64,000 nucleotides of DNA from Paenibacillus algorifonticola (GCF_000971975.1 NZ_LAQO01000001.1:1-64000); one strand, 5' to 3'; positions 1 to 9,098 are shown, counted from the first letter of the stretch. The notes: generated by a model from the letters alone, not told the origin. Translations and numbers: made by a program.

Positions 1-67
1 ATTCAGGACCAAGGCCGCTTAACTAATCTTTATTTTTTATACTGTCTACTTGACGGGGTGCAGTTCA
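1..67 (+). mobile_element. right end of an IS3-family insertion sequence
   Basis: The first bases read in frame as the C-terminal residues FRTKAA followed by TAA at 20-22, matching the usual end of IS3-family OrfB transposases (TPVEFR...AA). About 20 bases later comes a terminal-repeat-like stretch, TGTCTACTTGACGG then GGTGCAGTTCA, ending near position 67, typical of IS150-group ends in Bacilli. The body lies beyond the left edge. The element ends about 30 bases from the stop of the sensor kinase and may have separated this two-component pair from its former neighbours. The other inverted repeat and target duplication are not visible. Confidence 0.65.
2..22 (+). CDS. IS3-family transposase OrfB, extreme C-terminus (partial)
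   Basis: Only the last six codons and TAA stop are in the window (residues FRTKAA). The call rests on this tail plus the terminal-repeat-like sequence that follows it. OrfB carries the DDE catalytic domain in the unseen part, so intactness cannot be judged. Confidence 0.5.
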   Translation, partial: FRTKAA

Positions 68-95
68 CTGCTGGGACGGCCTCCTTTTTGCCATG

Positions 96-1901
96 CTATT
101 CTATTTTAATACGAACCGAAACTGTCGTACCCTCACCAAGCTTTGAACGAATACTCAAACCATAAGCTTCCCCTGCAAACAATTTAATTCTCTCATTTAC
201 ATTATATAAGCCATAAGAGCTGCCCTCCCCGTCAGAACGCAGGTCCGGCTGCGGCTCGGTCAACAAACTGTCTGCAAGCTCTTGCTCCATGCCAATCCCA
301 TTGTCCGTAACGGATAGGACCAGATCTGCACCATCCCGGCAAGCCCGAATATGGATTGTTCCTGATTTCCCCTTTGATTTACGTATCCCATGCAGAAGTG
401 CGTTTTCGACTAGTGGCTGGAGCGTCAGCTTCGGCATTTGATAATGATCCAAGTCTTCATCTATTGAAAAATAAAAGGTGAAGCTCTTAGGAAATCTGGT
501 TTGCTGAATTTCCAAGTAAACCTTGGCCAAATTAAGCTCATCACTTATGCTTACAAAGTCTCTGCCTTTATTCAAGCTAAGCCTAAAATATTTGGCCAAG
601 CCATCAATCATCTGGCTAATATCATGAGCTTTACGTCCAATTGCAATCCAATTAATGGTATCCAGCGTATTGTATAAGAAGTGAGGGTTGATCTGTGCCT
701 GTAAAGCACGCAACTGAGCTTCCCTCTCCTGTGCCTTGGATCGATAGGTCTCCTCCATCAAATCATGAACTCTATGTATCAAATGATCCACACTCTTCTC
801 CAGTAGAGTATCTGAGGTTCCGATCCGGTCGTCCAAGCTGTCAATACCTTCTCGCCTAATCATCATGATGACCGTCTGTATCCTGCGGTTCATCCCACGT
901 ACAATTACAGCGAGCAATAAAAATACAAGCAGTAAAAATAGAATGGTTACACCAAATAAAGTCGCTACGCCTGAAAACTGATTCAATGCAATTACACGAG
1001 AGGTTATCTCTGCCTTGGGTACCTCTGCTACTAACAGCCAGCCTGTTGAATGAACATGGGTATAAATCACATAGCGAGGATTCTTATCCTTCATCAGAGG
1101 AATGATTCCTTCATCGCTCTGCCCTAATACCTCCAGCACCTCAGCTGATTTCAAGCTCTTCCCGAGTAAATCCTTTTCGTTACTGGATTTAATCGTTCCA
1201 TCGGGAGCTGCCAAATAAATATGCCCTTCCTTGGTCAACTTCATTTTTGACAATATATGCTCGATCGTTTTTTCAGCTACATCAATCAATAAATACCCCG
1301 AAATCCGTTCGTAATCATCAGGGTCCCTCAGAATTCTGGCACCCGAAAACACATAGGTGGATTCAGTGTCTATATAAGATTCTAAATAGGCGCCTGTCCA
1401 CAGTATAGTCCCTCCTGCTTCCCTAACTTGTTGAAACCAAGGCCTGTCCTTCAAGGTATCCAACGTAAAAAAATTGATTTTTTCACCAGCATACAAACGA
1501 TTGCCATTCACAAACAATCGAACTCGAAATACATTTGGATTCGTCTGGGCATTGTCAACCAAATACCGCAGCTCCTTGAGCGAATCCAACTGCTGCCCAA
1601 CGCTTGCCGTGCTGCTTAAATATAGATGCAGCTTGGGGTTCATAAAGATAGTATTGGATTTATCCCGTACGGAGTCAAACTGATAATCCAGATTAATACT
1701 GGCTTGTTTAAGCGTTTGCAACATCGTATAGGTTACCTCTTCTTCCAGAATCTGCGATGATTTCTGCGTATATGCATGCAGCAAAATCGATGCAGGAATC
1801 AGAATGAATACAATATAGGCCAGCAGCCATGACTTAACCCCCATAACTCCCTTCAACATCAGCAAGCCGTAGTCCCGACTTCTCTTCAGAAGGCTCTTCA
1901 C
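96..1901 (-). CDS. two-component sensor histidine kinase, YesM family
   Basis: This 601-residue membrane kinase has a first membrane segment at about residues 24-44, an extracytoplasmic cache-like sensor region, and a second long hydrophobic segment (FLLLVFLLLAVIV) before a HAMP-like linker. The cytoplasmic part has the His_kinase (PF06580) phosphoacceptor motif INPHFLYNTLDTI, the N box LQPLVENALLHG and the ATP-lid motif VTDNGIGM. It follows the response regulator gene with a 21-base gap, so the two are almost certainly co-transcribed. Such pairs usually control carbohydrate ABC importers; none is adjacent here, since an IS3 end lies just downstream. The signal sensed is unknown. Confidence 0.93.
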   Translation of the reverse strand: MKSLLKRSRDYGLLMLKGVMGVKSWLLAYIVFILIPASILLHAYTQKSSQILEEEVTYTMLQTLKQASINLDYQFDSVRDKSNTIFMNPKLHLYLSSTASVGQQLDSLKELRYLVDNAQTNPNVFRVRLFVNGNRLYAGEKINFFTLDTLKDRPWFQQVREAGGTILWTGAYLESYIDTESTYVFSGARILRDPDDYERISGYLLIDVAEKTIEHILSKMKLTKEGHIYLAAPDGTIKSSNEKDLLGKSLKSAEVLEVLGQSDEGIIPLMKDKNPRYVIYTHVHSTGWLLVAEVPKAEITSRVIALNQFSGVATLFGVTILFLLLVFLLLAVIVRGMNRRIQTVIMMIRREGIDSLDDRIGTSDTLLEKSVDHLIHRVHDLMEETYRSKAQEREAQLRALQAQINPHFLYNTLDTINWIAIGRKAHDISQMIDGLAKYFRLSLNKGRDFVSISDELNLAKVYLEIQQTRFPKSFTFYFSIDEDLDHYQMPKLTLQPLVENALLHGIRKSKGKSGTIHIRACRDGADLVLSVTDNGIGMEQELADSLLTEPQPDLRSDGEGSSYGLYNVNERIKLFAGEAYGLSIRSKLGEGTTVSVRIKIE

Positions 1902-1922
1902 CCTGCTTCACCGCCTTCACCT

Positions 1923-3533
1923 CTATTGATCACGAAAGGCGCTCGGTGTGAGACCTGTAATCTTCTTAAATAGCTTGCTGAAATAGCTGGGATCAGAGTA
2001 ACCCACCGTATAGCAGACCTCATAGAACTTATTACGTGGATCCCTTAGCAGCTCCTTCGCCTTCTCGATCCTGGCCCTTGTGATGTATTCATTAATCGTT
2101 TCTCCCGTCTCCTGTTTAAATAGGAGGCATAAATAGGTTGGAGATAAAAAGACCTCCTTGGCGATATCGCCTACCTGTAAGTTTTCCGCATAGCGTTGGT
2201 CAATCAAGCGTTGGATTCTCTCAATCACATTTTTAGGCCTTCCATTTCGCTTCTCACCAACACGTTCACACACCTCTAGCAGATGAGCTTCTACAATAGT
2301 TCTTAAATCAAGCATCGTTTCTTGCTTAAAAACCTGCTCCCAGAGCTGCGTCTCCTTGTCTGCTATTTCCGGCGCCAGCATATTTAATTCCAACATAAGA
2401 CGGCTTGTTAGTAAAATCAATTGCAGGCTGACATGGCGACAGGTAACAAGTCCTTCCTTGCGGCTGCGTGCCAATGGTTCAAAAACCTTATCCAGCTCTG
2501 AAAGCAGCTTATCCTTATCCGCTGCTTTCACCATAGACAAGATACGTTCTCCCTGCGCAAGATCGAATCGATAGAAAGTGTTCTTATCCTGCTGTAAATT
2601 ATCGATCGATAGGATATGATTTTTGCCTAAAAACCATCTCTGTTCAGCAGCTTCACGTGCCTGAGTATACGAGTGAGGCAATGAAGTCAGGGATGAGATG
2701 CGCTCGCCAACACCGATAGTCACACTTATCTTTAGCCAGCGCTGGAGATTATCGCGAATTTCCTCTGCTAAACGGAACAATTGCTCCTCTTGGTTATCCT
2801 CCTTTCTCATTCTCAGAATACCTACGAACTCACCATTTCTATTCTCAAACATGTATCCATGCATATTCCGATTGATTAATTCCTGTATAATATTAAGAAC
2901 AGAATAGGAAAGCAATTGCTGATCCCGCTCGGAACGAGTTAAGACGACTATTGCGCTATCATCAATGTTCACAAGGATGGTCCAGTAATCAGCTGCCATC
3001 GGCAGATCAAGCCCAAGGAAATCAAGCTTATCCTTAATACGCTCCGGATGTGTGACCCCATCGCGAATCAAGGACATGAGGAACTTCTCGCGCAGTAAAG
3101 GCATGCTCTGCGTAAGCTTAGCCTGCATATCTACGATATATATGCGTTCTTGCTCCGCATCTTGCAACACAGCCACTACGCGCTCAATAACGGTGGTCAG
3201 CTCCTGGAAATTCACTGGCTTGAATATATAATCAACCGCATTGACCTTCAACGCAGACTTAAGATAATCAACATCATCATGACCACTGACAAATACAATT
3301 TGGGTGGTCGGAAGCCTCTCCTTAATTTCCATGGATAAACGAATTCCATCCATATGGGGCATACGAACATCAGTAAGCACAATATTCGGCCTGACCCGCT
3401 CGATGACCTCTAAGGCCACATCCCCATCATCAGCCTCACCTACAACCTCAATACCATACTGACTCCAGTCAAAATAGTTGCTTAGTCCAAAACGAACGGC
3501 AGCTTCATCGTCTACAATAACTAATCGATACAT
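1923..3533 (-). CDS. response regulator, YesN/AraC type
   Basis: This 536-residue protein has an N-terminal receiver domain (about 1-120) with phosphoacceptor Asp55 in VLTDVRMPHMDG, acidic residues at VDDE and Lys in the IFKPV motif. A long central region links it to a C-terminal double helix-turn-helix of the AraC family (about 430-536, VGYSDPSYFSKLFKK signature). It is the first gene of the pair with the sensor kinase. The start at 3533 follows a purine-rich AGGAGGTCA. It should act as a DNA-binding activator once phosphorylated by its partner; target genes are not identifiable here. Confidence 0.94.
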   Translation of the reverse strand: MYRLVIVDDEAAVRFGLSNYFDWSQYGIEVVGEADDGDVALEVIERVRPNIVLTDVRMPHMDGIRLSMEIKERLPTTQIVFVSGHDDVDYLKSALKVNAVDYIFKPVNFQELTTVIERVVAVLQDAEQERIYIVDMQAKLTQSMPLLREKFLMSLIRDGVTHPERIKDKLDFLGLDLPMAADYWTILVNIDDSAIVVLTRSERDQQLLSYSVLNIIQELINRNMHGYMFENRNGEFVGILRMRKEDNQEEQLFRLAEEIRDNLQRWLKISVTIGVGERISSLTSLPHSYTQAREAAEQRWFLGKNHILSIDNLQQDKNTFYRFDLAQGERILSMVKAADKDKLLSELDKVFEPLARSRKEGLVTCRHVSLQLILLTSRLMLELNMLAPEIADKETQLWEQVFKQETMLDLRTIVEAHLLEVCERVGEKRNGRPKNVIERIQRLIDQRYAENLQVGDIAKEVFLSPTYLCLLFKQETGETINEYITRARIEKAKELLRDPRNKFYEVCYTVGYSDPSYFSKLFKKITGLTPSAFRDQ

Positions 3534-3606
3534 AAGATCATTGACCTCCTATCCCTTGCTCATTTAGTATAACTGGAACTGCAGGTTTCAACCTATAGAA
3601 AAACAA

Positions 3607-3648
3607 AAGGATCGACTCCCCTGCCTAGCTTAACAGGAGGTCGACCTT
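3607..3648 (-). terminator. rho-independent terminator after the FAD oxidoreductase
   Basis: Read on the minus strand, arms AAGGTCGACCTCCTG and CAGGGGAGTCGATCCTT form a hairpin with one or two bulges, followed by TTTTGTTTTTC. It lies about 20 bases past the stop at 3668, separating that gene from the response regulator gene. Confidence 0.65.
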
Positions 3649-3667
3649 CATCATTATTAGCGGCAGC

Positions 3668-5071
3668 CTAGCATTCCTCTTCAAATTCAATATGACCGGA
3701 AATAGCAGTTTGATCATGCTCTGCATAACCCGGCCGCTCCCCAAGCCAAGCGCCTTGCTCGATCAGCTTATGCTGAAGCCCGGATACGGATATTTCGCGG
3801 AATCCTCCTCCATCCACACTCGCCATGGCCGCTGCCGTACCTGCGGCTTGCCCCATCGCAAAGCAATTAGGCATGACACGAAGCGAGCCCTGCACCGGAC
3901 GATCGGATGAGACGGAGCGTCCAGCTACAATCAGATTGGATTTACCTTGCGGCAGCATACAGCGATAAGGGACACCATGTGATTTTCCTTTTGGCAAATA
4001 CTTGATCGTCATTGTGCTGCTGGCATTTGCGAGATGAATATCAATGAAGTAGGCGTTGCGCGCGATATCATCCTCAAACGATCGCATCGATATGTAATCC
4101 TCCACGACCAGTGTATAGTCGCCTGCGATTCGCCGTGTTTCACGAATACCAATTTGATCACCGGAATGGACGAGATGGATATCCTCAAACCCAGGCACAT
4201 ATTTACGCAAAAATTGGATTTGCACTTGAATTAATTGCCGTCCTTCGATGGCTGCTCGGGTTAAATCCTCCGCTTTTGTGCCATCAATTCCAAATATATG
4301 TCCAAAGTTGAAACCAGCAACCGTATCCGTAATCCAAGCAATGCCTGAAATACGCTTACGTCCTTCAGGAAGATCTCCATTTCGCTGTGCCTCTATGACG
4401 GTATTCTCCAAGGCTCCATCTTGTTCTGAATCGACTAGAAATTGATCAAAACGAGCCTTATTCGCTCCTGTGACTACATAACACATGGTACCTGGCTGCA
4501 ATTCACCGTGCTCTCCCCCGGTTTGGAATGGAACGCCCGACAGCGCTGCGAGATCCGCATCCCCCGTGGCATCGATATACAGCTTAGCTTGAACGACCGA
4601 GCGTCCGGATTTATTACTGATCACAAGACCGCTGATGCGATCTCCCTCCAACAGAACCTGATCGGCAAAGGTGTGGAATAAAATCTTAGCGCCGCTTTCC
4701 AATACCTTCTGGTCATATACATACTTAAGGGTCTCAACATCGATAGCTACCCAATCTAATCTATCCTTATTACGACTGTAGAAGGCTTCGCCGGCAGCTT
4801 GCTTCATCTTCTCCAAAAGCTCTAGGCCGATCCCCCGTATAATAGGCTTCTCACCATCCGTATAAGGACAGAACGCGGGTACCAGCGCTGCCGTTCCCAT
4901 TCCGCCTAAATACCCTCGTTGCTCGATCAATAAAGTTTCAGCTCCGTTACGAGCAGCAGCCATAGCTGCTGCAACACCCGATGCTCCACCTCCCACTACA
5001 ACTACATCTGGTGTATAGGAAACAGGAAGCTTAGCTGATACTTGAATACTTGCTTGCACTTGGTTAACCAT
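3668..5071 (-). CDS. FAD-dependent oxidoreductase (FAD_oxidored family)
   Basis: The 467-residue protein starts with a Rossmann FAD-binding motif at about residues 25-35 (VVGGGASGVAAAMAAA), followed by ERGYLGGMGT-type residues and ends with a second FAD-contact region, NLIVAGRSVS...MGQAAGTAA. This is the architecture of PF12831 proteins, often found beside sugar-acid and uronate catabolic genes. The start at 5071 follows GGGGAGG. No signal peptide is visible, so it is cytoplasmic. It has its own terminator and appears monocistronic. Substrate is unknown. Confidence 0.85.
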   Translation of the reverse strand: MVNQVQASIQVSAKLPVSYTPDVVVVGGGASGVAAAMAAARNGAETLLIEQRGYLGGMGTAALVPAFCPYTDGEKPIIRGIGLELLEKMKQAAGEAFYSRNKDRLDWVAIDVETLKYVYDQKVLESGAKILFHTFADQVLLEGDRISGLVISNKSGRSVVQAKLYIDATGDADLAALSGVPFQTGGEHGELQPGTMCYVVTGANKARFDQFLVDSEQDGALENTVIEAQRNGDLPEGRKRISGIAWITDTVAGFNFGHIFGIDGTKAEDLTRAAIEGRQLIQVQIQFLRKYVPGFEDIHLVHSGDQIGIRETRRIAGDYTLVVEDYISMRSFEDDIARNAYFIDIHLANASSTMTIKYLPKGKSHGVPYRCMLPQGKSNLIVAGRSVSSDRPVQGSLRVMPNCFAMGQAAGTAAAMASVDGGGFREISVSGLQHKLIEQGAWLGERPGYAEHDQTAISGHIEFEEEC

Positions 5072-5240
5072 GCTTACATCTACCTCCCCTGTGATATTCT
5101 CATTATAATCCGTCGAAGCAGAGGAACTAGTTTAACTTTAGTTTCATCTAAAACCCATCCTTTTTCGTTAGCAAACGGCATTCCTGTTTGTTCACCAGAG
5201 TTTCTTTTATGAATAAATTTTAATAAATTATTTAAATAAA

Positions 5241-5286
5241 AATGAAAGAGACAGCCAGTAACCCTAACCCGGCTGTCTCTTTCATT
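5241..5286 (-). terminator. strong stem-loop, probable minus-strand terminator
   Basis: A perfect 16-base-pair stem (AATGAAAGAGACAGCC with GGCTGTCTCTTTCATT) encloses a 14-base loop. Read on the minus strand it is followed by TTTATTTAAATAATTT, so it could end transcripts coming from the MurF-like gene operon. Read on the plus strand there is no T tract. Confidence 0.6.
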
Positions 5287-5332
5287 GCATATTGTTACGT
5301 TGTTTGCAGCATAAGCGTAAGGAGTTTCTTTA

Positions 5333-5572
5333 TTGACCGTCATGAGCACACCTAATTTCGTGTATAAGTGGATATTCGGAAACCCGATTACGAAAATATG
5401 TTACCGGAATGAAAGATCGCAGCTTGGAGAAACACCTACAATATTTATAAAAAACGGAACGTTTGTTTTCGAGCCTGTAGTTCCCATTCATTACGTCCGC
5501 GCGGGCGAACCAGGTTCGCCCCCTTGGGCGCATTGTGCTGCATTTTCAGTTCAAATTGGCCTAAACCATTGA
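5333..5572 (+). CDS. small hypothetical protein
   Basis: A 79-codon frame opens with TTG at 5333, eight bases after AAGGAG (a good ribosome binding site); an internal ATG lies at 5342. The product has no signal peptide or membrane segment and includes a plausible strand-rich stretch (KNGTFVFEPVVPIHY) and a proline-rich tail (GEPGSPPWAH). It runs towards the MurF-like gene with 15 bases between the stops. No family is recognised. Evidence for reality is only the ribosome binding site and a protein-like composition; it may be a chance ORF. Confidence 0.35.
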   Translation: MTVMSTPNFVYKWIFGNPITKICYRNERSQLGETPTIFIKNGTFVFEPVVPIHYVRAGEPGSPPWAHCAAFSVQIGLNH

Positions 5573-5587
5573 GGATTACCTTAAATG

Positions 5588-6682
5588 TTATTGGGCTTTA
5601 TGGATAAGCCACTCCGCCAGATGCATCAATTTCACTTTATGACCGTTAGTTGAACCTTTTAACAAAATCGTGTTTCCAGTCTGAAGCCGCTGGGCTAGCG
5701 CGCTTTTCAATGAAGCTATCTTTGTAAAATGTTTAACCTTTTTAGGGGAGAAACCGGATTGTATCGCTCCAATTCCCAAGTACCTGGAGTGAACACCAAA
5801 CGTGTAAAGCAAGTCCAATCGTTTGTTCCCCAGCTTACGGCCTTGCTTAAGGTGAATCGCCCTGGCATATTTTCCGAGATCCTGAATGTCTCCCAATACA
5901 GCAATTTTTCTTCCCTTGGCGGACCCCGCATGAAGCAGAACGTCCATGGCTGGTTCCAATTCCGGCTTCGTATTGAAACTGTCGTTAATGATTGTTATTT
6001 TGTTTCTGGTCCTCTGGACAGACAAGCGGGCATAGGGCTTCTCCATCTTTTTCAAACCGGTTTTTATTTGAGAAACCGTACAACCAAGGCGATGAGATAC
6101 TGCAATTGCAAATAAGGCATTATACACATTGCATATCCCGAAGCAAGGTACAAAAAAGCTATGATTGTTATTGTCCAACCGGACATTGAATTTCATGCCC
6201 TGTCTGACATAACGGATGCGCTCAGCACGAAAATCAGCTTGACTGTGAATACCCACGGTTATCATTTTACCTTTGAACCGCTTGACGTTCAGCAGCCTGG
6301 ATTGTTTATCATCCCGATTGAGAAACAGAATGCCCGTCGGTTTCATTCCGGTAATGAGCTCTGATTTAGCTTTAGCTATACCATGCAGCCCATTTGTGAA
6401 TTTACCAATATGCGCTCTTCCCACGTTGGTGATGATACCCAAATTAGGCCTGATTAATTGACAATGGCGCTTGATTTGCCCTAATGCTCTCATCCCAAAT
6501 TCCAGCACGACTGCTTGATGAGATGAGTTGATTTTCTTTTTATACTGAGAGGTAAACCAGGTGTCATTGCCGTTTTTAACGGATTTAAATGTCTTCCAGC
6601 GTCTTTGCAGAATGGAAGCTATCATTTCTTTTGTGGAGGTTTTACCCGAGCTTCCTGTTACTGCGATAATGGGCCTGCGCAT
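5588..6682 (-). CDS. MurF-like Mur ligase core protein
   Basis: At 364 residues this is clearly shorter than MurF (about 450). It starts directly at the ATP-binding P-loop (TGSSGKTSTKE, residues 9-19) and lacks the usual N-terminal UDP-binding domain. It keeps the central-domain motifs VVLEFGM and NVGRAHIGKF (MurF normally has Glu-Ala-His here) plus KAKSEL, and the C-terminal ligase domain motifs NDSFNTKPE and AVLGDIQDLG. By family it should form an amide bond using ATP, but the acceptor is unlikely to be a normal UDP-muramoyl peptide. It is last in a six-gene run of spore-glycan-type genes, 29 bases after the GT2 gene, with ribosome binding site AAGAGGAGCG. Composition is strongly basic. Confidence 0.8.
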   Translation of the reverse strand: MRRPIIAVTGSSGKTSTKEMIASILQRRWKTFKSVKNGNDTWFTSQYKKKINSSHQAVVLEFGMRALGQIKRHCQLIRPNLGIITNVGRAHIGKFTNGLHGIAKAKSELITGMKPTGILFLNRDDKQSRLLNVKRFKGKMITVGIHSQADFRAERIRYVRQGMKFNVRLDNNNHSFFVPCFGICNVYNALFAIAVSHRLGCTVSQIKTGLKKMEKPYARLSVQRTRNKITIINDSFNTKPELEPAMDVLLHAGSAKGRKIAVLGDIQDLGKYARAIHLKQGRKLGNKRLDLLYTFGVHSRYLGIGAIQSGFSPKKVKHFTKIASLKSALAQRLQTGNTILLKGSTNGHKVKLMHLAEWLIHKAQ

Positions 6683-6711
6683 GTTTTCGCTCCTCTTAAG
6701 TTGATGCCTAG

Positions 6712-7440
6712 CTATTTATTAGTGGCATAACGCCGGTAGCGGGAGCCGCAAGCGGTTATCTGTTTGCTCTGGCTAATTAACTTGCGGTCACTGATTTTCC
6801 ATGTATGGCTGTCTTTCCGCGCCCGGCGTCTGGTTACGTAATGAAAGCAGTCTGTTGAATAAACCTTGCAGCCTTTACGCTTGCAGCGCCTTAAAAATCC
6901 AACGGTCTCCCCCAGTGATACAGGTTTAAACCGGACCTTATTAAAAATCTTTTTGCTGCACAGCAATGTAGCACCCGCAATTTGCTCCACATATCGGTTC
7001 TGTTCCTTCGGATGACGCAGGAGCAGCCGTGAGCTGGATTCAAGATAGATTAGACAAGCTCTTTTTCCCACAATATCTGATTTGGACTTCCTTAATGCAT
7101 GCATCATGGTGTTCAAGTAAAACGGCGAATAATAGTCGTCGTCATCAAATCTGGCAATATATGCATGGTTAGCTTTGATTATCGCATAATTCAGACAATA
7201 TCCGAGTGATTTTTTTTCGGGAAGCTGGTAAAGGAGGATGTCCTTGCGCTGTTTGTGTTTTCTTATATAGTTCTTCAACTTCATGGAGTCCTTGTTCAGA
7301 ACTACGATCAGCTCTTTGGATTTATACCGCTGCCGGTTATAATTGGCCATTAGTCGTTTAAAATGCTCCGGACGATTCGTACAGGTAATAATCGTTACAG
7401 CGTCAGATTGATAGGCCCGCTTTGATTTGGCTGCTGTCAT
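6712..7440 (-). CDS. glycosyltransferase family 2 protein
   Basis: I chose the start at 7440 (MTAAKSK): it follows AGGAGCGAACCCTTG and overlaps the upstream stop as TGATG. The in-frame extension to 7578 duplicates sequence of the upstream gene. The 242-residue product has the GT-A fold opening (VTIITCTNRPEHF), a nucleotide-sugar/metal motif FDDDDYY near residue 100, and a basic C-terminal tail rich in Arg and Lys. There is no membrane segment. It should transfer a sugar from a nucleotide donor. Position between the PdaB-like deacetylase and the MurF-like ligase suggests a shared glycan product, but donor and acceptor are unknown. Confidence 0.85.
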   Translation of the reverse strand: MTAAKSKRAYQSDAVTIITCTNRPEHFKRLMANYNRQRYKSKELIVVLNKDSMKLKNYIRKHKQRKDILLYQLPEKKSLGYCLNYAIIKANHAYIARFDDDDYYSPFYLNTMMHALRKSKSDIVGKRACLIYLESSSRLLLRHPKEQNRYVEQIAGATLLCSKKIFNKVRFKPVSLGETVGFLRRCKRKGCKVYSTDCFHYVTRRRARKDSHTWKISDRKLISQSKQITACGSRYRRYATNK

Positions 7441-8084
7441 CAAGGGTTCGCTCCTGATTTTCTGCGACGTTTCTTTCCATGCAGCAGCTCGGTTACCGTT
7501 ACAAAGCGGTAGCCTTTTTGACGCAGTCTCCTTACGATTATGGGTACAGACGCCAGGCTTTGGATCCACGGGTCGCATGCATGCAGCAAAATAATGGAGC
7601 CGGCACGTGCTTGCGGCACAACCCGCTTCACAATTTTGCTGATATCATTCAGCTTCCAATCCAGAGAATCCACATCCCAGTGAACAATAGTCTGATTCAT
7701 GGACTTTAGCTTGTAGACGACACGCTCATTCATGTCACCACCTGGTGTACGAAACAAATTGGTGTTTACACCTGTCGTTTGAAGAATGATTTTCTTGGCT
7801 GTTTTCACTTCCTGCTCAATCCATGAATTCGTATGCTTCCTGTAATCCTGATGCCGGTATCCGTGAGAAGCAATCTCGTATCCCTTTTGGCGAATCCGCC
7901 TGGCAATATCGGGATTTAATTCAGCCCAAATGCCCGTAAGAAAAAATGTCGCTTTCCTTATACCGTTTCTTCGAAGGACGGACAGCATTCGCAGCGGCAC
8001 TGCACGACCGTTTGCGATATCAAATGTTAAAGCAATGACCTTTTTATTCGTTGGAATACGGCTCAGAACCCGGTCTGTACTCAT
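7440..8084 (-). CDS. PdaB-like polysaccharide deacetylase
   Basis: This 214-residue NodB-domain protein has no signal peptide or membrane anchor. The first NodB motif is TFDIANG rather than TFDDGP, so the metal-binding second Asp is replaced by Ile, as in the sporulation protein PdaB (TFDISWG). The His pair of motif 2 (SHGYRH), RTPGGD, HWDVDSLDW and LLHACD are present. PdaB-type proteins are needed for spore cortex stability in Bacillus; whether this one is catalytic is uncertain. Ribosome binding site AAGGAGG lies upstream; a 36-base gap separates it from the preceding CgeB gene. The C-terminus is basic (GKKRRRKSG). Confidence 0.87.
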   Translation of the reverse strand: MSTDRVLSRIPTNKKVIALTFDIANGRAVPLRMLSVLRRNGIRKATFFLTGIWAELNPDIARRIRQKGYEIASHGYRHQDYRKHTNSWIEQEVKTAKKIILQTTGVNTNLFRTPGGDMNERVVYKLKSMNQTIVHWDVDSLDWKLNDISKIVKRVVPQARAGSIILLHACDPWIQSLASVPIIVRRLRQKGYRFVTVTELLHGKKRRRKSGANP

Positions 8085-8120
8085 ATCGGATGTATTCCTC
8101 CTTGAACAGCGGCTGTATAT

Positions 8121-9098
8121 TCAAAGGATTTTGTATTTTTTCAGCTGTTGAATCATATACTGGGCGCGACGTTTATAATTATGCTTCAGAACGGTTCGCC
8201 TGCCTCGCTTGCGGATACGTTCACGTTCTTTCGGATGCTTCATATAGTAGCGGACAAGCTTTCGCGTTTGCCGCGCGGAGCGGGAGACAACAAGATCCCT
8301 CCCCGGCTTGAACAAACGGCGGATTTCAGGGGTATCACTGGTAATAAGGAAGCCGCCTGAACCGAGAATTTCATAGGTTCTTTGAGTGACCTGGGATAAT
8401 TGGTTCTGAGGGCCAATTAAAATTTTGGCGGAATTATATACTTTGTGGGCGTCAGGGTAGGGCAAATAACCATGTATCCAGCTGCGTGGAATACGTGCTC
8501 CGAGAATAGGCTTCATTTCATCCCACTGCCTTCCCCAAAAATCAACCCGGGTGCCGTCCTTCACTAAAGGACGAATGAGATGGTCGAGTGATTTGAGACG
8601 GAAGTGTCGGGGATAGATCTTTAATATGCGGGAATATCCGTTGGCAACTACTCCGATATTACTTCTTAGACGCTTGACAACTTTACCTTTACGGTGTACT
8701 TTGCGGTGATAACCAAAATCCATATGGGCTGCCTTAATTCCTATTTTCTTATAATCCTTAATCATAGAGCGGCAAATGGTAAAAACAAAATCAGGCTTGA
8801 CTGTACGGACATAGGGAAGAGAAAAAGACTCGTGATGTGTGGGATCTTCAGTCGCCCAGTAAATATGCGGAATGGCTGTTGAACCGACAAACCTTTTAAT
8901 CCACTGTTGTTTGTGACCACTGTGTTCATTGGTCCAGCCCATGCTAATAATCAGATCAGGCTTGAACTGCCTGAGCAGACGGGGAAGCTTTTTTCTAGTC
9001 AGAGGTCCCGAAACTTTCACAGTATGTCCTGCGTCCCGAAACCCATTGGGAAGACCATGAATCCACATCGGATGGCTTTCTAGAAACAATACTTTCAT
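8121..9098 (-). CDS. CgeB-family glycosyltransferase (copy 1)
   Basis: This 325-residue protein of the CgeB type starts MKVLFLESHPMWIHGLP and has a two-lobed GT-B layout: an N-terminal DUF3880-like half with the WATEDP motif and a C-terminal Glyco_trans_1_2 half with TQRTYEILGSGGFLIT and DTPEIRRLFKPGRDL. It overlaps the upstream deacetylase stop as TAATG. In Bacillus subtilis CgeB acts in maturation of the outermost spore layer. Two close paralogues lie nearby (9760-10740 and 11443-12426), all about 326 residues and basic, suggesting tandem duplication and diverged acceptor specificity. Confidence 0.88.
   Translation of the reverse strand: MKVLFLESHPMWIHGLPNGFRDAGHTVKVSGPLTRKKLPRLLRQFKPDLIISMGWTNEHSGHKQQWIKRFVGSTAIPHIYWATEDPTHHESFSLPYVRTVKPDFVFTICRSMIKDYKKIGIKAAHMDFGYHRKVHRKGKVVKRLRSNIGVVANGYSRILKIYPRHFRLKSLDHLIRPLVKDGTRVDFWGRQWDEMKPILGARIPRSWIHGYLPYPDAHKVYNSAKILIGPQNQLSQVTQRTYEILGSGGFLITSDTPEIRRLFKPGRDLVVSRSARQTRKLVRYYMKHPKERERIRKRGRRTVLKHNYKRRAQYMIQQLKKYKIL

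Noticed and set aside
5080..5349. 89-codon minus-strand frame
   Set aside because: It reads through the perfect hairpin at 5241-5286 and lacks a ribosome binding site; sequence does not look like a protein.
5480..5530. tRNA T-arm-like GCGAACCAGGTTCGC next to GTCCGCGCGG
   Set aside because: Some similarity to the debris at 39820, but no other tRNA parts; likely a chance hairpin.
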